From Salminus brasiliensis (taxonomy: Eukaryota; Chordata; Actinopteri; Characiformes; Bryconidae), in assembly GCF_030463535.1 (NCBI RefSeq), contig NC_132888.1, positions 8,599,581 to 8,663,580 of the forward strand: a stretch of DNA of 64,000 nucleotides. Reading direction: 5' to 3'. The first letter of the stretch is position 1. The number at the start of each line of letters is the position of its first letter. Of the stretch, positions 21,173 through 34,110 are shown piece after piece. The position numbers were made by a program, and so were the translations under genes. The notes under the pieces are model-generated. The model ran no database searches. It was not told the DNA's origin and saw only the letters and a program-made list of their open reading frames with translations.

Positions 21173-22955
21173 CTTTTACTGCTGATGTCCATTTCGTCTT
21201 GCTTATCTCATTTTTCTAATGGTTAGCTTATTAAAATAAGAATTATCATATTAAACTTTCTTCTTTCTTCCGGGTGTGAGCGAGTGTGGAGCTCAGCACA
21301 GCTTGGTCATTTCCCTGCTCATACATCACTACTAAATCTGGAGATTAGCTGATTTGTGGAATTAAGTGTTTTGGGGCAGGGAAATAACTCAAAATGCGCT
21401 GGACTCTGGACCCACAAGGACCGGAGCTGCTAACATCAGATACACCAAGATACACCATCAGAAACGTGCTTAGAGAGAACCGCCTTGCAAAATTTGCACT
21501 GAGAGAAGCTAGTAGTGGCTGGTAGAAATGGCAGGCCGGAATCTCATCCTCGTGCGTTTCAGTCTGTGAAAGTGTATTGATCTGTGACGTACCCACTGTG
21601 CATTCATTTAGCAAGAGACTTGTGGCTTCAGAACAACAGCAGAGCCAATTATCAGTGTCTTTGTGGAGTGATCAGCTGGGCTTTCAGGCTTTCATAAGGG
21701 ACTTCTCTAGCCTCGCATGCCCACCCTTCTTGTTCCCACAGTTAAGCAGATGGTCTAAATCAGACTTTTGATTGCCTTAAGGCGAAGTCAAAGCAAAACA
21801 CTGCTTCTGAAGATGACCATCGTTCCATTAAGTAATGCATGAAATATGTATACAGTATATACTATACTCATTGACTTTCAGCTTATGAGCTCTAGGGCTG
21901 AATTGTCCCCCGGCCCTGAAACAGGGTTAATCTGTGCATCTGCAGCTTAGTGCACATTTACACATCTACCACAGCTGTGATGAAATTATTGATGCATCTG
22001 TGCTATACTTGTTGTGGAAAGCACATTATTTACAACCATTTCTCTCAGTAATAAGAGCATTTTTCCCTGTAGAAAGATCAGATCCCATTAGAACAGATGC
22101 AGGTCAACATTAATATAGTAAAAAAAAAAAAAAAGTAGGTGAGATCTTGTGACCTAGTCTGAAGAACAGAGCTTGGTTCCTCCAGGTTTCTACTGATTTA
22201 CCATCATTAAGCCCTGATTTACCAAACCAGGTGTTGGATGATCACTCTAAATAATTTTGAAGAGCTTTGGAGAAGGCTTAATGAACACACTGATGTAAAA
22301 TCGCTACTTTTGATATGAATTTTATTCATATTTATTCTAATATTATTATTTTACCAAATAAATAAGCACTTACTGCCCAGTTCAGCCGGTTGCTAGTTAC
22401 CATTGGGGCTAAAACTTTTGCACACTACTCTATGCTTTATCTGTAACTACCTGTGGCCATTTGTGTGTAAGCTTACAGTATGTGAAGATGAATGTGCTAA
22501 TGATTAGCATGTGTGTTGTGAAAGGGGATCATAAGGTCTAGTGTAAACAACTTCGGTGTAAACGTAAGACTGCAAGAGTCGCTCTTGGCTGGGTATTTTT
22601 GGATGCTGGACCACTCTCAACCAAGCAGTGATACTGATGAGAATATCAACCCCAGCATCACTGCTGTGACAGACTACACTACACTACACTACACACTACA
22701 CTAACATGTCACTGCTCTTATGAGAACGATACACCCACATAATATCCTGGGGAAAGAAACTGAGCAATGATTAATGGGGTAGGTGGTGTTTATTCCAACA
22801 GATGGGCTACAGTGTGTACCTATACACCTGTGTAAAGTAGGCAGTGGGTGGAAGCGTAAAGTAGGTCTGTCTAAGACACTGAAGAGTGAGTTCAGACTTC
22901 AGGATGGAATTTCCAATAACTGAGCAGTAGGATCTTACCCCTAAACTCATCCATA
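21173..22955. other. intergenic, no gene recognised
   Basis: Between the T tract and the Tc1-like fragment. Small open frames at 21345-21771 have no family resemblance. A short ACACT-type run is at 22675-22700. Segment 22560-22900 may belong to the transposon fragment that follows but is too diverged to say. Confidence 0.45.
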
Positions 22956-22959
22956 CAAT

Positions 22960-23320
22960 TATCTATTCGGCCAATCATGCAGATATGGGTCAGTTTACAT
23001 CAACCATTAAAATGGGAGGGCAGTGTGGAACTGCTGAGCTTCTGGGATCAGTCTCCAGAGTTACTCAGAATGATGAGGATAATACAGACAGCACATCCAG
23101 TGAGCGTCAGTTCTGCAGACAGACGAAAAACACCTTGTTGATGAGAGAGATCAGACTGATCGGAGCTGACAGAAAGGCTACAGTAACTCACTACAGCAGA
23201 AGACCCCAGCTAGTTCAACCTCTGTCAGCCAAGACCAGAAAGCTGAGGCTGCAGTGGACACAGGCTCACCAACACTGGACAGTCAAAGACTGGAAAACTG
23301 GAAGAAATAGTCAGATCTGA
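22960..23320 (+). mobile_element. Tc1-like transposase remnant
   Basis: An open frame at 22985-23320 looks like a gene but is transposon debris. 'ccagtgagcgtcagttctgc', 'cttgttgatgagagagatca' and 'gacagaaaggctacagtaac' and the encoded AHQHWTVKDWK are the segment between the helix-turn-helix and DDE parts of a common fish Tc1-like transposase. Both catalytic aspartates and both termini are absent. It stops 79 bases short of the chrna10 stop codon. Confidence 0.7.
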
Positions 23321-23398
23321 TCATTTATGGTTTCTAGGTATAAAAGATTACGTCCCACCATATCCGAATCCACTGCCTCACTAAGAGACCTAGCATGC

Positions 23399-26300
23399 TC
23401 AGATAGCCTTGCACATTATGAGCAGACTCATGAAAAACACCATGATGAAAAAAATCCACATGAAGAAGCGATCCAACACCTTAGCCACTTTCTTCCACTC
23501 TCCTGTCCTCTTCTGAGTGGCCCTCTGGTCTCGATAGCAGTTAGCGATGTACTCAATGTTTCTGAAGTGATGCTGTTGTTCAGTCATGCACCGCATCTTT
23601 TCTTCATCACATAGTCTACCTCCGTCCTCCGGTCCTCCAGACCTCTCACTGTCCTTCACTCCTCCGCTTGCTGCAGACACACCGTCCCCACCGTCCAAAC
23701 TCAGGAACACTCCATTCTTCCAGACGCTGTAGTGGTTGGTGGGATTTCTCCCTATCGAACATGCTGGGGACATAATCTGAGACATATCTTCTTTGTCCTC
23801 TGTGGGCTTCAAAGGCATACTGTCTTGACCTCTGTCAAATTTGAAGACGAGGTCATCCTTGCCTGCTCGGCCGTTCATATGCTGAGGCTGCCTCTGAGGT
23901 GGGGGGTCAGGTTTCTCAGGCTGTGGGGTCATGCAGTTCTCGCCGACTTCATAGACAAAGCAGATCCTCGCCAAGTACTGCAGGATGAACTTCTTAGCCC
24001 ATCTGGGCACAGGTTTCGCTTCTGGGCCGCAGTGGTGGATGTTCATGATGAAGATGGTGAGAGCAGTGGAGGCAGTGATCATGGTCATAGTGGCTATGTA
24101 ATATTTTCCTGTGAAATGTAAAACATATTTGCAGAAAAAAGAAGAAAACACTATATTATTATTGATCCAAAAACTAAAATCTTGTTACATGAGCATACTT
24201 TTATATTTTCATTTAAAATTACAATTTTCTTTATTTTATTTCAACAGATATTTTATTACAACAATAGCAGGATGTACATTAATTATGTATAGAAAACTTG
24301 AATTCTTGATTTTGTTGATATTGTTACCAAAATCTGGTCAATGTTTCCTCCTTTTCTTCTGTTTATATATGTATTTATTTTCAACATTAAAAACACCAGC
24401 TTACCAATTTACATGAATGGGTTAGTGGAAATGTTAAAAAATAAAAAATAAAAAAACAACATTTTTTACACTTAAAGTTAAAGTTACAAGTTTGAAAGTT
24501 TGGTTACTACAATTACAGTAAATACATTATTTGTTTTTAAAAAGAAAAAATAATTTAAGTTATAACAATGTTTGTTTTTATAGCTCCATTCATTACATGA
24601 GTCTATTATCTATTAAATGTATTATTATTAATTATTATATAAGTAATTTATGAATGATCAATTATCATATTATTCATATATATATATATATACATATATA
24701 TATGCACAGCTATTATACTATTTATTAGTAATGTGTTTTGGGAAATGAACATTTGTGTTGTATTTCATAAACCATGGACAACATTTCCCCTAAATTCCAG
24801 ATAAAAAGTTAGAGCATTTAGAACAACTACTCAAAAACAACTTCCCAAATAATGCAAAGAAATGATTCTAATAATTATAATGCAAATACATTATTATTCT
24901 GATTCAAACAGCACAGTACTAATATCTGAACTTTGAGAGCATTCAAAAAGCACTATGGTAAAATAACCTTGACTGCCAATCACAGCTCTCATGTCTCAGC
25001 AGGCTCTCCACTAGTCTTTCATATTGCTGCTGGGTGCCTTTATGCCATTCATAGTCTGCAGATTCAGGTAACTCTGCTTTGTTTGATGAAATGCCTGGAA
25101 TAAAATGACTGCCAAACATGTAGAGACACAAAGAGAAGAAAAGAAAATGGTCTCTTGATTTTTTCCAGAGCTGTATATCGTTTCTTCTAATTTATTTTTG
25201 GTTAAGTCTAGTTTATTTTAACATAATACATCTTACTCTACTTAAAACTACGGTACAGAAAATAACGGATGGTCCTCCATCCAATATTTATGGGATGAGT
25301 TGGGGAGTTAGAGATAAGGTAGGGTGGGGATCATCCAACATCCTGACCTCACTAACGTTCTGAGATCCTAAAAGCAATGCTCCTCCAAAATCTATCCCCA
25401 AAATCTGTCCCAGTACTTTTGGCCATATATGTATTTTTGTTTGTGTAGCTTTGTAATAAAAGAGCTCTGCTCTAATTGGCTGGCCTGGAGTTTGCCTCAT
25501 TCAAAAAGTACAGAGGGCTGAAATACTCAATATCAGTGGGTGGGGCTAAACTGTGGTTGGCTGAATAGGTGGTGATTTCAGAACTGGCTGTTTTTGCAGC
25601 ATACTTGAGAGCTAAATGGGGCACCTTGAAAGCTTAACATTGTTTACATGTAGCATTACATGTAGCCATTTTAATCCCTCACTCACCTATGAGTGGCACG
25701 TTCTCAGAGGGAGGCATAATCTCTGCCACCAACAGCTGAAAAACAGTGAGTGCCAACATCACGGTAACTCCCAGAGACACCTTCTCTCCAGAGTCGGCAG
25801 GCAGGTAGAAGCCCAGCGGCGCGAGGAAGGAGATCATGACGCAGGGGATCAGCAGATTGAACACGTAAAAGGAGGCCCTTCTCTTCAGCATCAGCGTGTA
25901 GGTCACATCTGGGTAGGGGTCAGCACAGCAGCCATACAGGATTATGTTCTTCTTCGCCGGCATCCCCAGCACCTCCCACTCCACGTTATCCACCAGGTCA
26001 GCCAGGTCTGCACTCTCCAAGGCATTGAGAATGTCTAGCTGCTTGCCGTTATAGGTCCAGGAGCCGTAGGTGAGACGGCACTGCTGGGCATCGAAGGGGA
26101 AAAAGGACACGTCCACCTTGCAGGAACTTTTGGTGATGATTGGAGAGTCCCACATGATCTGGCCGTCACTGCGGATCACTACGTTGGTGTCCATGGTGCC
26201 TGTGAAATGGTCGTCCGCACTGGAACAAAGTGAAGACTGCTGGGAAATGGCATCACACTTCTGTGTGGATGACTGCCATGAAAGATACTGGTCATTAATT

Positions 26301-28508
26301 TACAGAAAACACCGCTCAGATGGAAAGGTAGAAATGAATAGTTACATTTTTGGCAGTGATGCACTTTAAAAAATAAAGGTCCCTTGACTAGAGTTTATGA
26401 TTCTATGGAGAAAATCCAGTTCCAGTCCCGTCCCCCACACTAAGCTACACCAGATATGTTGCACTTTAAGTGGAACTCCCTCTCTGTACATAGCTGTGTG
26501 CTGTTCTCTCACCATAACACTAGCTGCTATACCCATTACTGTACTGCACTGCATACGGTTTATGCATGTGGTGCTGTTTACAACACTAGACTGGTCTACC
26601 TCAGCATACTCTCCTAAACTCCCTGTTTTACTCATCATTTACATGCACAGCACATCCATCACTGCTCTATATATTATTAATGTATTCCATTTTGCTGTTA
26701 GTATAGTATCTTAGTCTGGACCTGAATTGCCCAGCCTTCATGCACATATTTACACATTTGTTTATTTTTCTGTTTATTGTCTTGGTACTTATTATCTATG
26801 CAACCTGTCTCGTATTGTCCTTGCACTATTGTATCATGTCCTACCTATTCTGCACCGGAGACATAGCCTACCGCTGTTTGGTTGTACTGTACAACCCTGT
26901 ATTAGTATAATGACATTAAAGTTTAACAGAATTTAATTGAATTTAATCATTGAGTGGCCTTCAATATCAAAAATACCCTTCAGACCCTCTATTGTCAGTA
27001 CATTAAGAGGAGAGAAAATGACTTCTGTTCATACCTTCATGAAAGCTGTACTCTTTCAGGGTACATACACTGTTGTCGTACCAATTTGGACCCATAGGAC
27101 AGCATTTTAAGACTACTCAAGAGTTAAACACCCATTAAAAGGTTCTTCAGGTAAGTAAAAGCTGGGGCCTTCCATAAACCTACTCCAAGACACCTTCATT
27201 TTTAAGAGTTTCCTGCTCAAGTAACTAATAAAAAGGAGGTAAATGTCCTCACAGATTCTCTACCAAGACAAAGACTGTAAGTCATGTTGTTGTGGAGTGG
27301 GTGAAGGCACAAGAATGGCACAATGATCTACTGTGCCATCATTTCTTTCTGCTTTTTAAAAGGTGTGCAAAACCAAGCACACCTGCCTGAGAACATTGAA
27401 GGAAGCCTCCCAATACAGTGAAATTGTTCTCCACACACATCCCAACTTGAGATGCAGGGGCAGAGTGCAAGGTCAGCCATGCTATAGCATACTCCCCTGG
27501 AGTTGAGAAGATTGAGGGCCTTGCTCAAAAGCCCAATGGTGGCAGCTAAGTGGGTGTGGGTACTGAACCCACAAGAGTCCATTTTCTACATTTGTCTTGT
27601 ATTTATGTGACTGCATGACTACAACCAGTCAAAAGCTAATTTTAGGCTGATTTCTGTTCTGTTAGCTGCCCCGAACATCTTTTAAAAGCATGGGATGAAG
27701 CTTCTGTGAGTCGGCATATACAGTACAATGGCATGCAAAAGGTTATGCACCCCTGGTCAAACTTGCAGTTACTGTGAAGAGTTAAGTGAGTAGAGGTTGA
27801 ACTGATCTCCAAAATGAATCACGTAAAATATTCTTTCCAAATTTTAATCAAGATATTCATCTAAAGTGAAACAAGGATAAGACCACCAAGTCTGGACACC
27901 CTCAAAAACAGTCAAAAAATCAAAAGCCCTGTTTGACTCCAGCAGAGGTGCACTGGTGGACCTGTGGACAGATGGAGTGAAAATCAAACTTTTTGGCTGC
28001 AATGAGCAAAGGAATATTTGTAGAAAAAAGGGAACGGAATTACATGAAAAGAACACCTTTCCAACTGTTAAGCATGGGGGTGCGTCGATCATGTTTGGGC
28101 TTGTGTTGCAACCAGTGGCACGAGGAACATTTCACATTTCTCAGCAAATTCTAGAAGCAAACATCACCCCATTTATAAAAAAAAAAGTTAAAGATGGAAA
28201 AGGATGTCTTCTACAGCAGGATAATGATCCCAAACACCCCTCCACAAATCCACAGTGGACTACATTAAGAGGTGCAAACTGAAGGTTTTGCCATGACCCA
28301 CACAGCCCCCCAACCAAAACATCATCGGACATCTGTGGATAGACCTGTGGAAAGACTCTTAGCAGCTACAAAAAAGCAAGCTGTGATACTTGCCAGGGAG
28401 GTGTTAGTAAGTACTGATGAAGGTCATCCAAACATTTGTTTCTGAATAAAAATAAAAAAGTAGTATTAAGGAAATATTATAATAAAATAATACAAATATT
28501 TATATATA

Positions 28509-28564
<56 letters not shown>

Positions 28565-31500
28565 TCTCACTTAACTATTCACACTAACAGAGATTTGGGC
28601 CAGGGATGCCCAAACCTTTGCATGGCACTGTAAATGTATGTATACATAAACAACATCATAAAAACAATTACTTAAAACCTGCTTATTTTTACAGCTCAAA
28701 TTCCATAAATGGAATGTATAGTAAGCAATAATAAATATATAAAAATTTTTTCTGTGATATTGGCAAATTTCACTAGAACTGGAACAGATGCAAACTTTCT
28801 ACCACAATCAACTAACAAACAATCTACTACAACAGATGCTGTAGATATAAAAAGCAGAAAGCAACGAGTCGCCTGAACACTTGTTGGTAAACAGTTTCTT
28901 CAAGTGTTCAGCTTGTGCCTCCACACAGAGAGTGATAGTGACATTAGGGAAAGAGATAAACCCAACACCATGCCGACCTACTTGTTATATAGGACAATAT
29001 CAGGTCTCCATACATAACTACCAGGTATACGGATGGTATCGAGTCCATCATACTCATCTTTATTCCAGGTCAGATATGCATCGTTCCACACCTGCCGTAT
29101 CCATAAATACGCTGTCAGAATCTGGTTACGCTCATCCTGCAACACACGGGAACCCAACAGAGTTCTGAGAAGGCCAGTGTCTGCTATGTCTGCTATGTTA
29201 ATGTGTCTCTTTCATTCTGTATTAACTCCTAAACTCCTGCTAAACTCCTAACTTCTAAATTTAGGTTGGTAAAGGGTTCTTGGCTTGGAGAAATAGTGTA
29301 CATTATGTAGAGGCTCTTTAACCCCTTGACACAGAAAGGATTATTACACTAAGCTGTGTTATCCAGTAACTACAGGGACTTCTGTACAAACTAGTGGGGC
29401 TATTCTTTGGTAATAAATGTTTGTATGGTCGATGAGCCATAGACTGTTTAAGGGTTTAAACCTTAATAAAATGGTTATATATAATCAAATGTACAGAATT
29501 TATTCTTAAATAAGCGACACCACTGAAAAGGTATTTAGATAATCTTTAGATAAAGTGGTTCCCCTACAGCATTTTACCCCAGATTTCTAATGAACACCAT
29601 AACACTCCAAGGCTTATCACACACTGAGGTGTATTACTCAGTAACTACAGGTATAAACTTCTGTATAAACTAGTGGTGCTATTCTCTGTTAATAGAAGTT
29701 TGTAATAACACTTCCGGCCTGCTGGCAGCCTATATGCTTTTTAAGGGGTTAAGGGTGTATATCAGTTTCTGATAGTGAGTAGAATACACAATTGCTTCAG
29801 TCTTCAGGTCTGGATGTAGCTGGACTCAACCAATTACAACCAAATAATTACCAATCCAGCATCTCCGTGGCTCAGCCCATCAACTGATAAGTACATGAAG
29901 TGTTGAAGATCACAGGCAGTACCATAGTGTCTGAACCATGTAAAGGGAAACTCCATCAATATTCCAAATTTGATTAATAAAAATAAAGTTATTAGAGAGT
30001 TTGGTGTGAAATGGTCAGTTCTAAGAAAGCTCATTCAGACTTGCTTACAGTGATAGTGATAGGCCCTCTAAAGAGTGTAATGTGTATAAAAGGTCCTCAC
30101 AAAAAGCTATTATACACAATAGTTATTAATATGCTTTTGATACCCAAGACATTATTTTTTTACAGTTTGATAAAGGGTTTTGACAACATAGGCTCCCCCC
30201 TCAAAAAAATCGTTTTTTATTTTTTGTTAATATTAAATATCCAATTTAGATGACACGTAGGCTCCCTGGTGGTTTAAGGTATTAAATAAAATCACTATAT
30301 TAATCACTTTAATCATGACCCTGGTAACTATCACCACCATGGTAAAAAGGAACTATTTCACATCAATTTTACGTTTATTTAATTTGAAAATCTGAGTTTT
30401 TAATCCCTAAAACCGCTTTTATTTTTAACAGAATTGGTACCACTTGTGGGTCCGGCAGGTGTTGCTATGAGCTTTATGGACCTTTAACATGAAACACATC
30501 ATGTTTTCCTGCCTTCTGTAAAATGTATTTACAGCACAAGAATGGAAATGTGATGTTTTCCTGATCGGCCAGGGCTATCGTCTGATATTGTTAATGCCAT
30601 AATAAACCTTGCATCTCCAATGTTTGCAGTTTGCTAGCAGTTTTCCAAGTAATCATTTCTACTGGGCTAATTTCATTAATGTATTATACTGTTTTGTACA
30701 TGTATTTGAAGGGCAGCAGTCATTACTAAATCATATGAAAATGTATATATGTATTGATATATGAAGTTTCAAGGTCTGGAAATGAAACGGCTTTACCATG
30801 TCAATTATTTGGGAGAGTGTAATCTGTAGTGTGACGTTTAAGACGTCATTGGTGTTCTCCACTGGTCTCAGTGCGCTGGTGTAGTTTCTGAACAAGTCAT
30901 TCAGCAGCCTCTGTGCGTATTTCCCATGAGCTCCCCAGCAAGCTGTAGAAGACACAGAGACAGATACACAGATGGTGGGAGACAGAGAGACAAGGGAAAA
31001 GAGACAGATTGGGTATGTTGTGCAGTACATTTTACAGGATTATAATTACCTGTAACATCTGTAAACATCTGTACAAACTGAATAGGCGGCAGGGTCGTCT
31101 GATGGCTGCCTATTTGAGTGTGTTCATAAGCCCCATTTACTTTTGCTGTGTCCCACTAAAATCACAGTGGTAAAAGCTGAGCAGAACTACAGGACACGCC
31201 ACACAAATTTACTACAGAGACCACATTTCCCAACTCCACAGCTCACTGTTGGGGGGCTTTATACTCTTCCCACTAGCCCACACCTGGAATTATCTACACC
31301 AGGGAGATCCTATTCTATTGGCAATACTTCTCTATAATGGTGCAACTTAATGTAACTGAATGCATCTATTAGAAGAGGTGTCCACAAACATTTGGACATA
31401 TAGTGTCTATACACACAGTCAAAGTGATTCTATGGTCAAACAGCACAAAATAGGTTTAAACCTCACAGAATTTGATTTTCTAGTCAATCAGTCTTGTCAC

Positions 31501-33860
31501 GACACGTGTAAGGACTGTCTTTATGAGTATGTGCACATGCTGCGTGGCTTAGTCCGGACTGGAAGGGCGGAGACATGGGATTTCCCACTAGATTACCCAT
31601 CTGAGGCAACAGAAAAGAAGAGATTGGGTAAATCTGCCATTAAGAGAATGGGCAGATGTCATGCATTCCCCCACCCCCAATGCTGAAATTAAGCTGGCCT
31701 GTTTCACTGACCATGTAATCCATGAAACAGTCACTGTTGTCCTCCTCAACAAAGAAAACAGGCAAAATGAAGCTTAGATGGAAAAATGCGGTTGAATGTG
31801 GTGCAGTGTGGGAATATAGAATAATGACATTTCTCTCTGTTGACACCCAATCACATTCATGATTTGCATGTGGCATCTGGTTCCTGATTCCTGGTCTGGG
31901 TGGCTATGCTGTGCTACACCAATAAGAGTCCTTGGGCAAGACTCCTAACACTCCATTGCCCCACCTCTGTAATACGAGTAACCTTGTAAGCTGCTAAATG
32001 CTGCAAATGTAAATGTAAATGCATCTACAGGAAAGTCCTTGCAGTAAGCTTTAATGGTCTGAAGGGTTTCTTTTTGCTGTTTATGTAGACTGTTTAGGTT
32101 AATGCATTTACATTTATGGCATTTAGCTCACACTCTTATCCAGAGCGACTTACAAGGTTACTGGTATTACAGAGGTGGGTCAGTGTAGTGTTAGGAGTCT
32201 TGCCCAAGGACTCTTATTGGTGTAGTGCAGCATAGCCACCCAGACCGGGAATCGAACATGGTGTGGTAGCTCACTGGCAGGTAGTGGTGTTATCTGTTGC
32301 GCCACACCAACCATGTTTAAGTAGATATATATAGATATAAAGTCAGAAGATTGACATATATCTTTACTCTCAGCCCTGTCAAACACTGAGAAATACAAAT
32401 ATGGATGAAAATCTTTTGCACAAGCCATGAACCACTCAACATCGCAGGACACAACTCTTCACCTTCTGCAACTCCGTAGGAAAACATGTTTCTTTGATGT
32501 ATTCCATTTTCACAAGTTTGTTATGAATATTTTACAAAAACATTGCATATCTGTCTAACAAAAAAACATGTATCTTTACTGTGTAAATAATTCTTGATCA
32601 ACAGACCAATAGAAATGCTCTAAATTATTTTATATGTTATAAGACCATTCAAAGTTTAATACATGTTTGTCTTCTCCCATAAAGTCACCATTTTGGAGAT
32701 ACATGTTTTTTTTTTCATTGGACAGCGATGATATGCAAAAATATTTTTTTTTATTAGAAATATTTTATTTTAAATAACTATAATAATAAAATAATGAAAT
32801 CATTCTTTATTTTAAGTTAAAATATATATTCAGTGTATTTAGGCTTGTAGGTACACTGTTAAGAAGTAAGGGTAAAAAACAGCAGGGGCGTTTCTAGCCT
32901 TAACCCTTTTTATTGACATTTCCTGTTGGTCAAAAACACTGCTGTTTACTGTTAGACTAAAAAGCCCTCATTTAAATGAGATATCAGAAGGGTTGCGAAA
33001 ATGATCTATTTTTATAGATTTTTTGTAGATAAGACACTAATAACCAAAATTCAAAGTTCATTAAAAACCACAAAAAACTGTCCATATTGAAGTAGGTTGT
33101 CAACATGTCTCATAAAGACCTTTTCTCAATCACAAACAGTTACAACTGCATAAAGCATAAACAACACGACTCTTTCAGAACTCTTTTAGAAAATAGAGAT
33201 AGCCCATGCTTATACACCCCTAAAAAGGCTATGCCTCAGCTTAGTTGCCGTTATGGCGATGGATACTTAGAACTACACAAAACAAGCAGCCAACCACACC
33301 AAAACATCTCTTAGATCATAAAAAAACACAAAATTATAATGTTTTAACCACTACTAAACGTCTACTAAAAATGTTTTTAACTATAATAGAATTTTAAAGA
33401 TTTTCATGCCATCATAAACTGTGATCAACATAACAAATGTATTTGTGTGTAAATGTACAGAAAATGTTATTAGTTCTATTAATAAATAATCATTTTTTAA
33501 TAGTTAATTTTGTTAAAACTGTCATCTAAAAGCTATTAAAACAGATAATTCATGTATTCCACTTGTACATAATTTTCTTCAGTAATTCATATGATTTTAG
33601 TATGATTTTTGTATTTACTATTGGAAAAATGTCTAAAATTAAAAAAAAAGTTATTTTTTAAACAGTATATCACATTTAAACAATCTGTGACAATAAGAAA
33701 ATGTTTCAGGTAAGAGTGCATCTTCAGATTAAGATAAAAACTCGTTCAGTATTATAACACGCTGTGGCTGATTGATGAAATATGAAGATATAGAGATTTT
33801 ACCTGGTGCAAAACTGATGCAGACAGTGAGGACAAAACAACACCTCATTCTGGCTCTCAT
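23399..33860 (-). CDS. chrna10: neuronal acetylcholine receptor subunit alpha-10
   Basis: Ligand-gated cation channel subunit, which in hair cells pairs with alpha-9 as a calcium-permeable receptor. Five coding exons (minus strand): 33860-33803, 30942-30797, 29136-28982, 26219-25687, 24108-23399; phases match throughout, giving 533 residues. Exon 1 encodes the signal peptide [20 protein letters not shown]. The Cys-loop is C153-C167, the alpha-subunit vicinal pair CC is 217-218 in [11 protein letters not shown]1 is about 237-259, M2 265-286 with the cation-selective GEK, M3 300-322, and M4 is at the C-terminus. [17 protein letters not shown] and the rhog/stim1 neighbourhood favour alpha-10 over alpha-9. 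The M3-M4 loop is much longer than in the 450-residue human protein. Which teleost paralogue it is remains open. Confidence 0.95.
24109..25686 (-). repeat. chrna10 last intron, AT-rich, with an old transposon-derived repeat (about 24725-25180)
   Basis: The segment 24725-25180 ends with 'ggtctcttgattttttccag' agctgtata, the terminus of a very common fish repeat; within it 'caaataatgcaaag' and 'tttatgccattcat' also fit that repeat. A further Tc1-like fragment lies at 25266-25437 ('tatgggatgagttggggagt' to 'cagtacttttggccatatat'). The remainder is AT-rich with no exon seen. Confidence 0.55.
26220..28981 (-). other. chrna10: chrna10 intron 3
   Basis: Contains the Tc1-like element at 27719-28632 and, at about 27365-27590, a diverged inverted tRNA-SINE-like stretch ('gggccttgctcaaaagccca', 'gggtactgaacccacaagag'). 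The rest is AT-rich without recognisable features. The donor is gtaggt at 28981-28976, the acceptor cag just before 26219. Confidence 0.6.
27719..28632 (+). mobile_element. Tc1-like transposon, both ends present, internally decayed
   Basis: The left end 'tacagtacaatggcatgcaa' and the right end 'catggcactgta' (28621-28632) are inverted partners, each beginning at a TA. Between them, 27956-28282 encodes a transposase fragment with [12 protein letters not shown] (first catalytic Asp region), [12 protein letters not shown] and QQDNDPKH (second Asp). The N-terminal DNA-binding part is missing and an (AT)n run of about 50 bases has grown near the right end. About 914 bp against about 1.6 kb for intact elements; inactive. 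Confidence 0.8.
29330..29760. repeat. two copies of a short dispersed repeat (29330-29460 and 29610-29760)
   Basis: Both contain 'cagtaactacagg', 'acttctgta', 'aaactagtgg', 'gctattctytg' and a closing 'ttaaggg' segment. A third, inverted copy is at about 34995-35150. Located in chrna10 intron 2. Not a family I can name; no coding potential. Confidence 0.6.
31887..32020 (+). mobile_element. SINE A, 5'-truncated
   Basis: Begins within the B box ('attcctggtctgggtggcta') and runs through 'caataagagtccttgggcaa' to the tail 'gcaaatgtaaatgtaaatgc'. 5' truncation is usual for LINE-driven retroposition. Confidence 0.75.
32105..32313 (-). mobile_element. SINE A, inverted
   Basis: Tail 'catttacatttatggcattt' at the left and head 'gttgcgccacaccaaccatg' at the right. 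A short deletion removes the middle of the B box (about 32253-32260), since 'ccgggaatcgaa' jumps directly to 'catggtgtgg'. It lies about 85 bases from the truncated plus-strand copy, so the two can pair as an inverted repeat. Confidence 0.8.
32530..32735. repeat. MITE-like element, second copy
   Basis: 'aacatgtatctttactgtgt', 'gaccaatagaaatgctc' and the inverted end 'ttggagatacatgttttttt' tttcattggacagc correspond to the ends and core of the element at 10466-10700. Confidence 0.5.
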
Positions 33861-34078
33861 CGTGCTGGAATTCATTCAGCTGCTAGAACTAATTCATCAT
33901 AGACCAGGAGTCGCTGCAGGAAGTCCAGGTAGAGTAAGGGAATGTCAGACCATAGGGGCTCTCATCCAGAGCTCTCTAACAACAGCTCGCAGAGGGCGGA
34001 TCCCAGCCCACTGCATCATCTAATCCATGAAGTGGTGGATGTTGCCGGTTAGTTATCACATGGATGATCCTATGGGTT

Positions 34079-34110
<32 letters not shown>

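Larger units (their letters stand above)
30943..33802 (-). other. chrna10: chrna10 intron 1 with SINE and Tc1-like fragments
   Basis: Holds a Tc1-like fragment (31146-31405, inverted), a partial SINE A (31887-32020, plus), a SINE A (32105-32313, minus) and a MITE-like element (32530-32735). The remaining AT-rich sequence shows no exon. The donor gtaaaa at 33802-33797 and acceptor cag at 30945-30943 join the signal peptide in phase to [13 protein letters not shown]. Confidence 0.7.

Noticed and set aside
22985-23320. 111-codon open frame just downstream of chrna10
   Set aside because: Its sequence is a piece of Tc1-like transposase (AHQHWTVKDWK and flanking words), with no start context, no catalytic core and no terminus.
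23399-33860. chrna9 instead of chrna10
   Set aside because: The C-terminus resembles alpha-9, but [17 protein letters not shown] and the rhog/stim1 neighbourhood point to alpha-10. A phylogeny would settle it.
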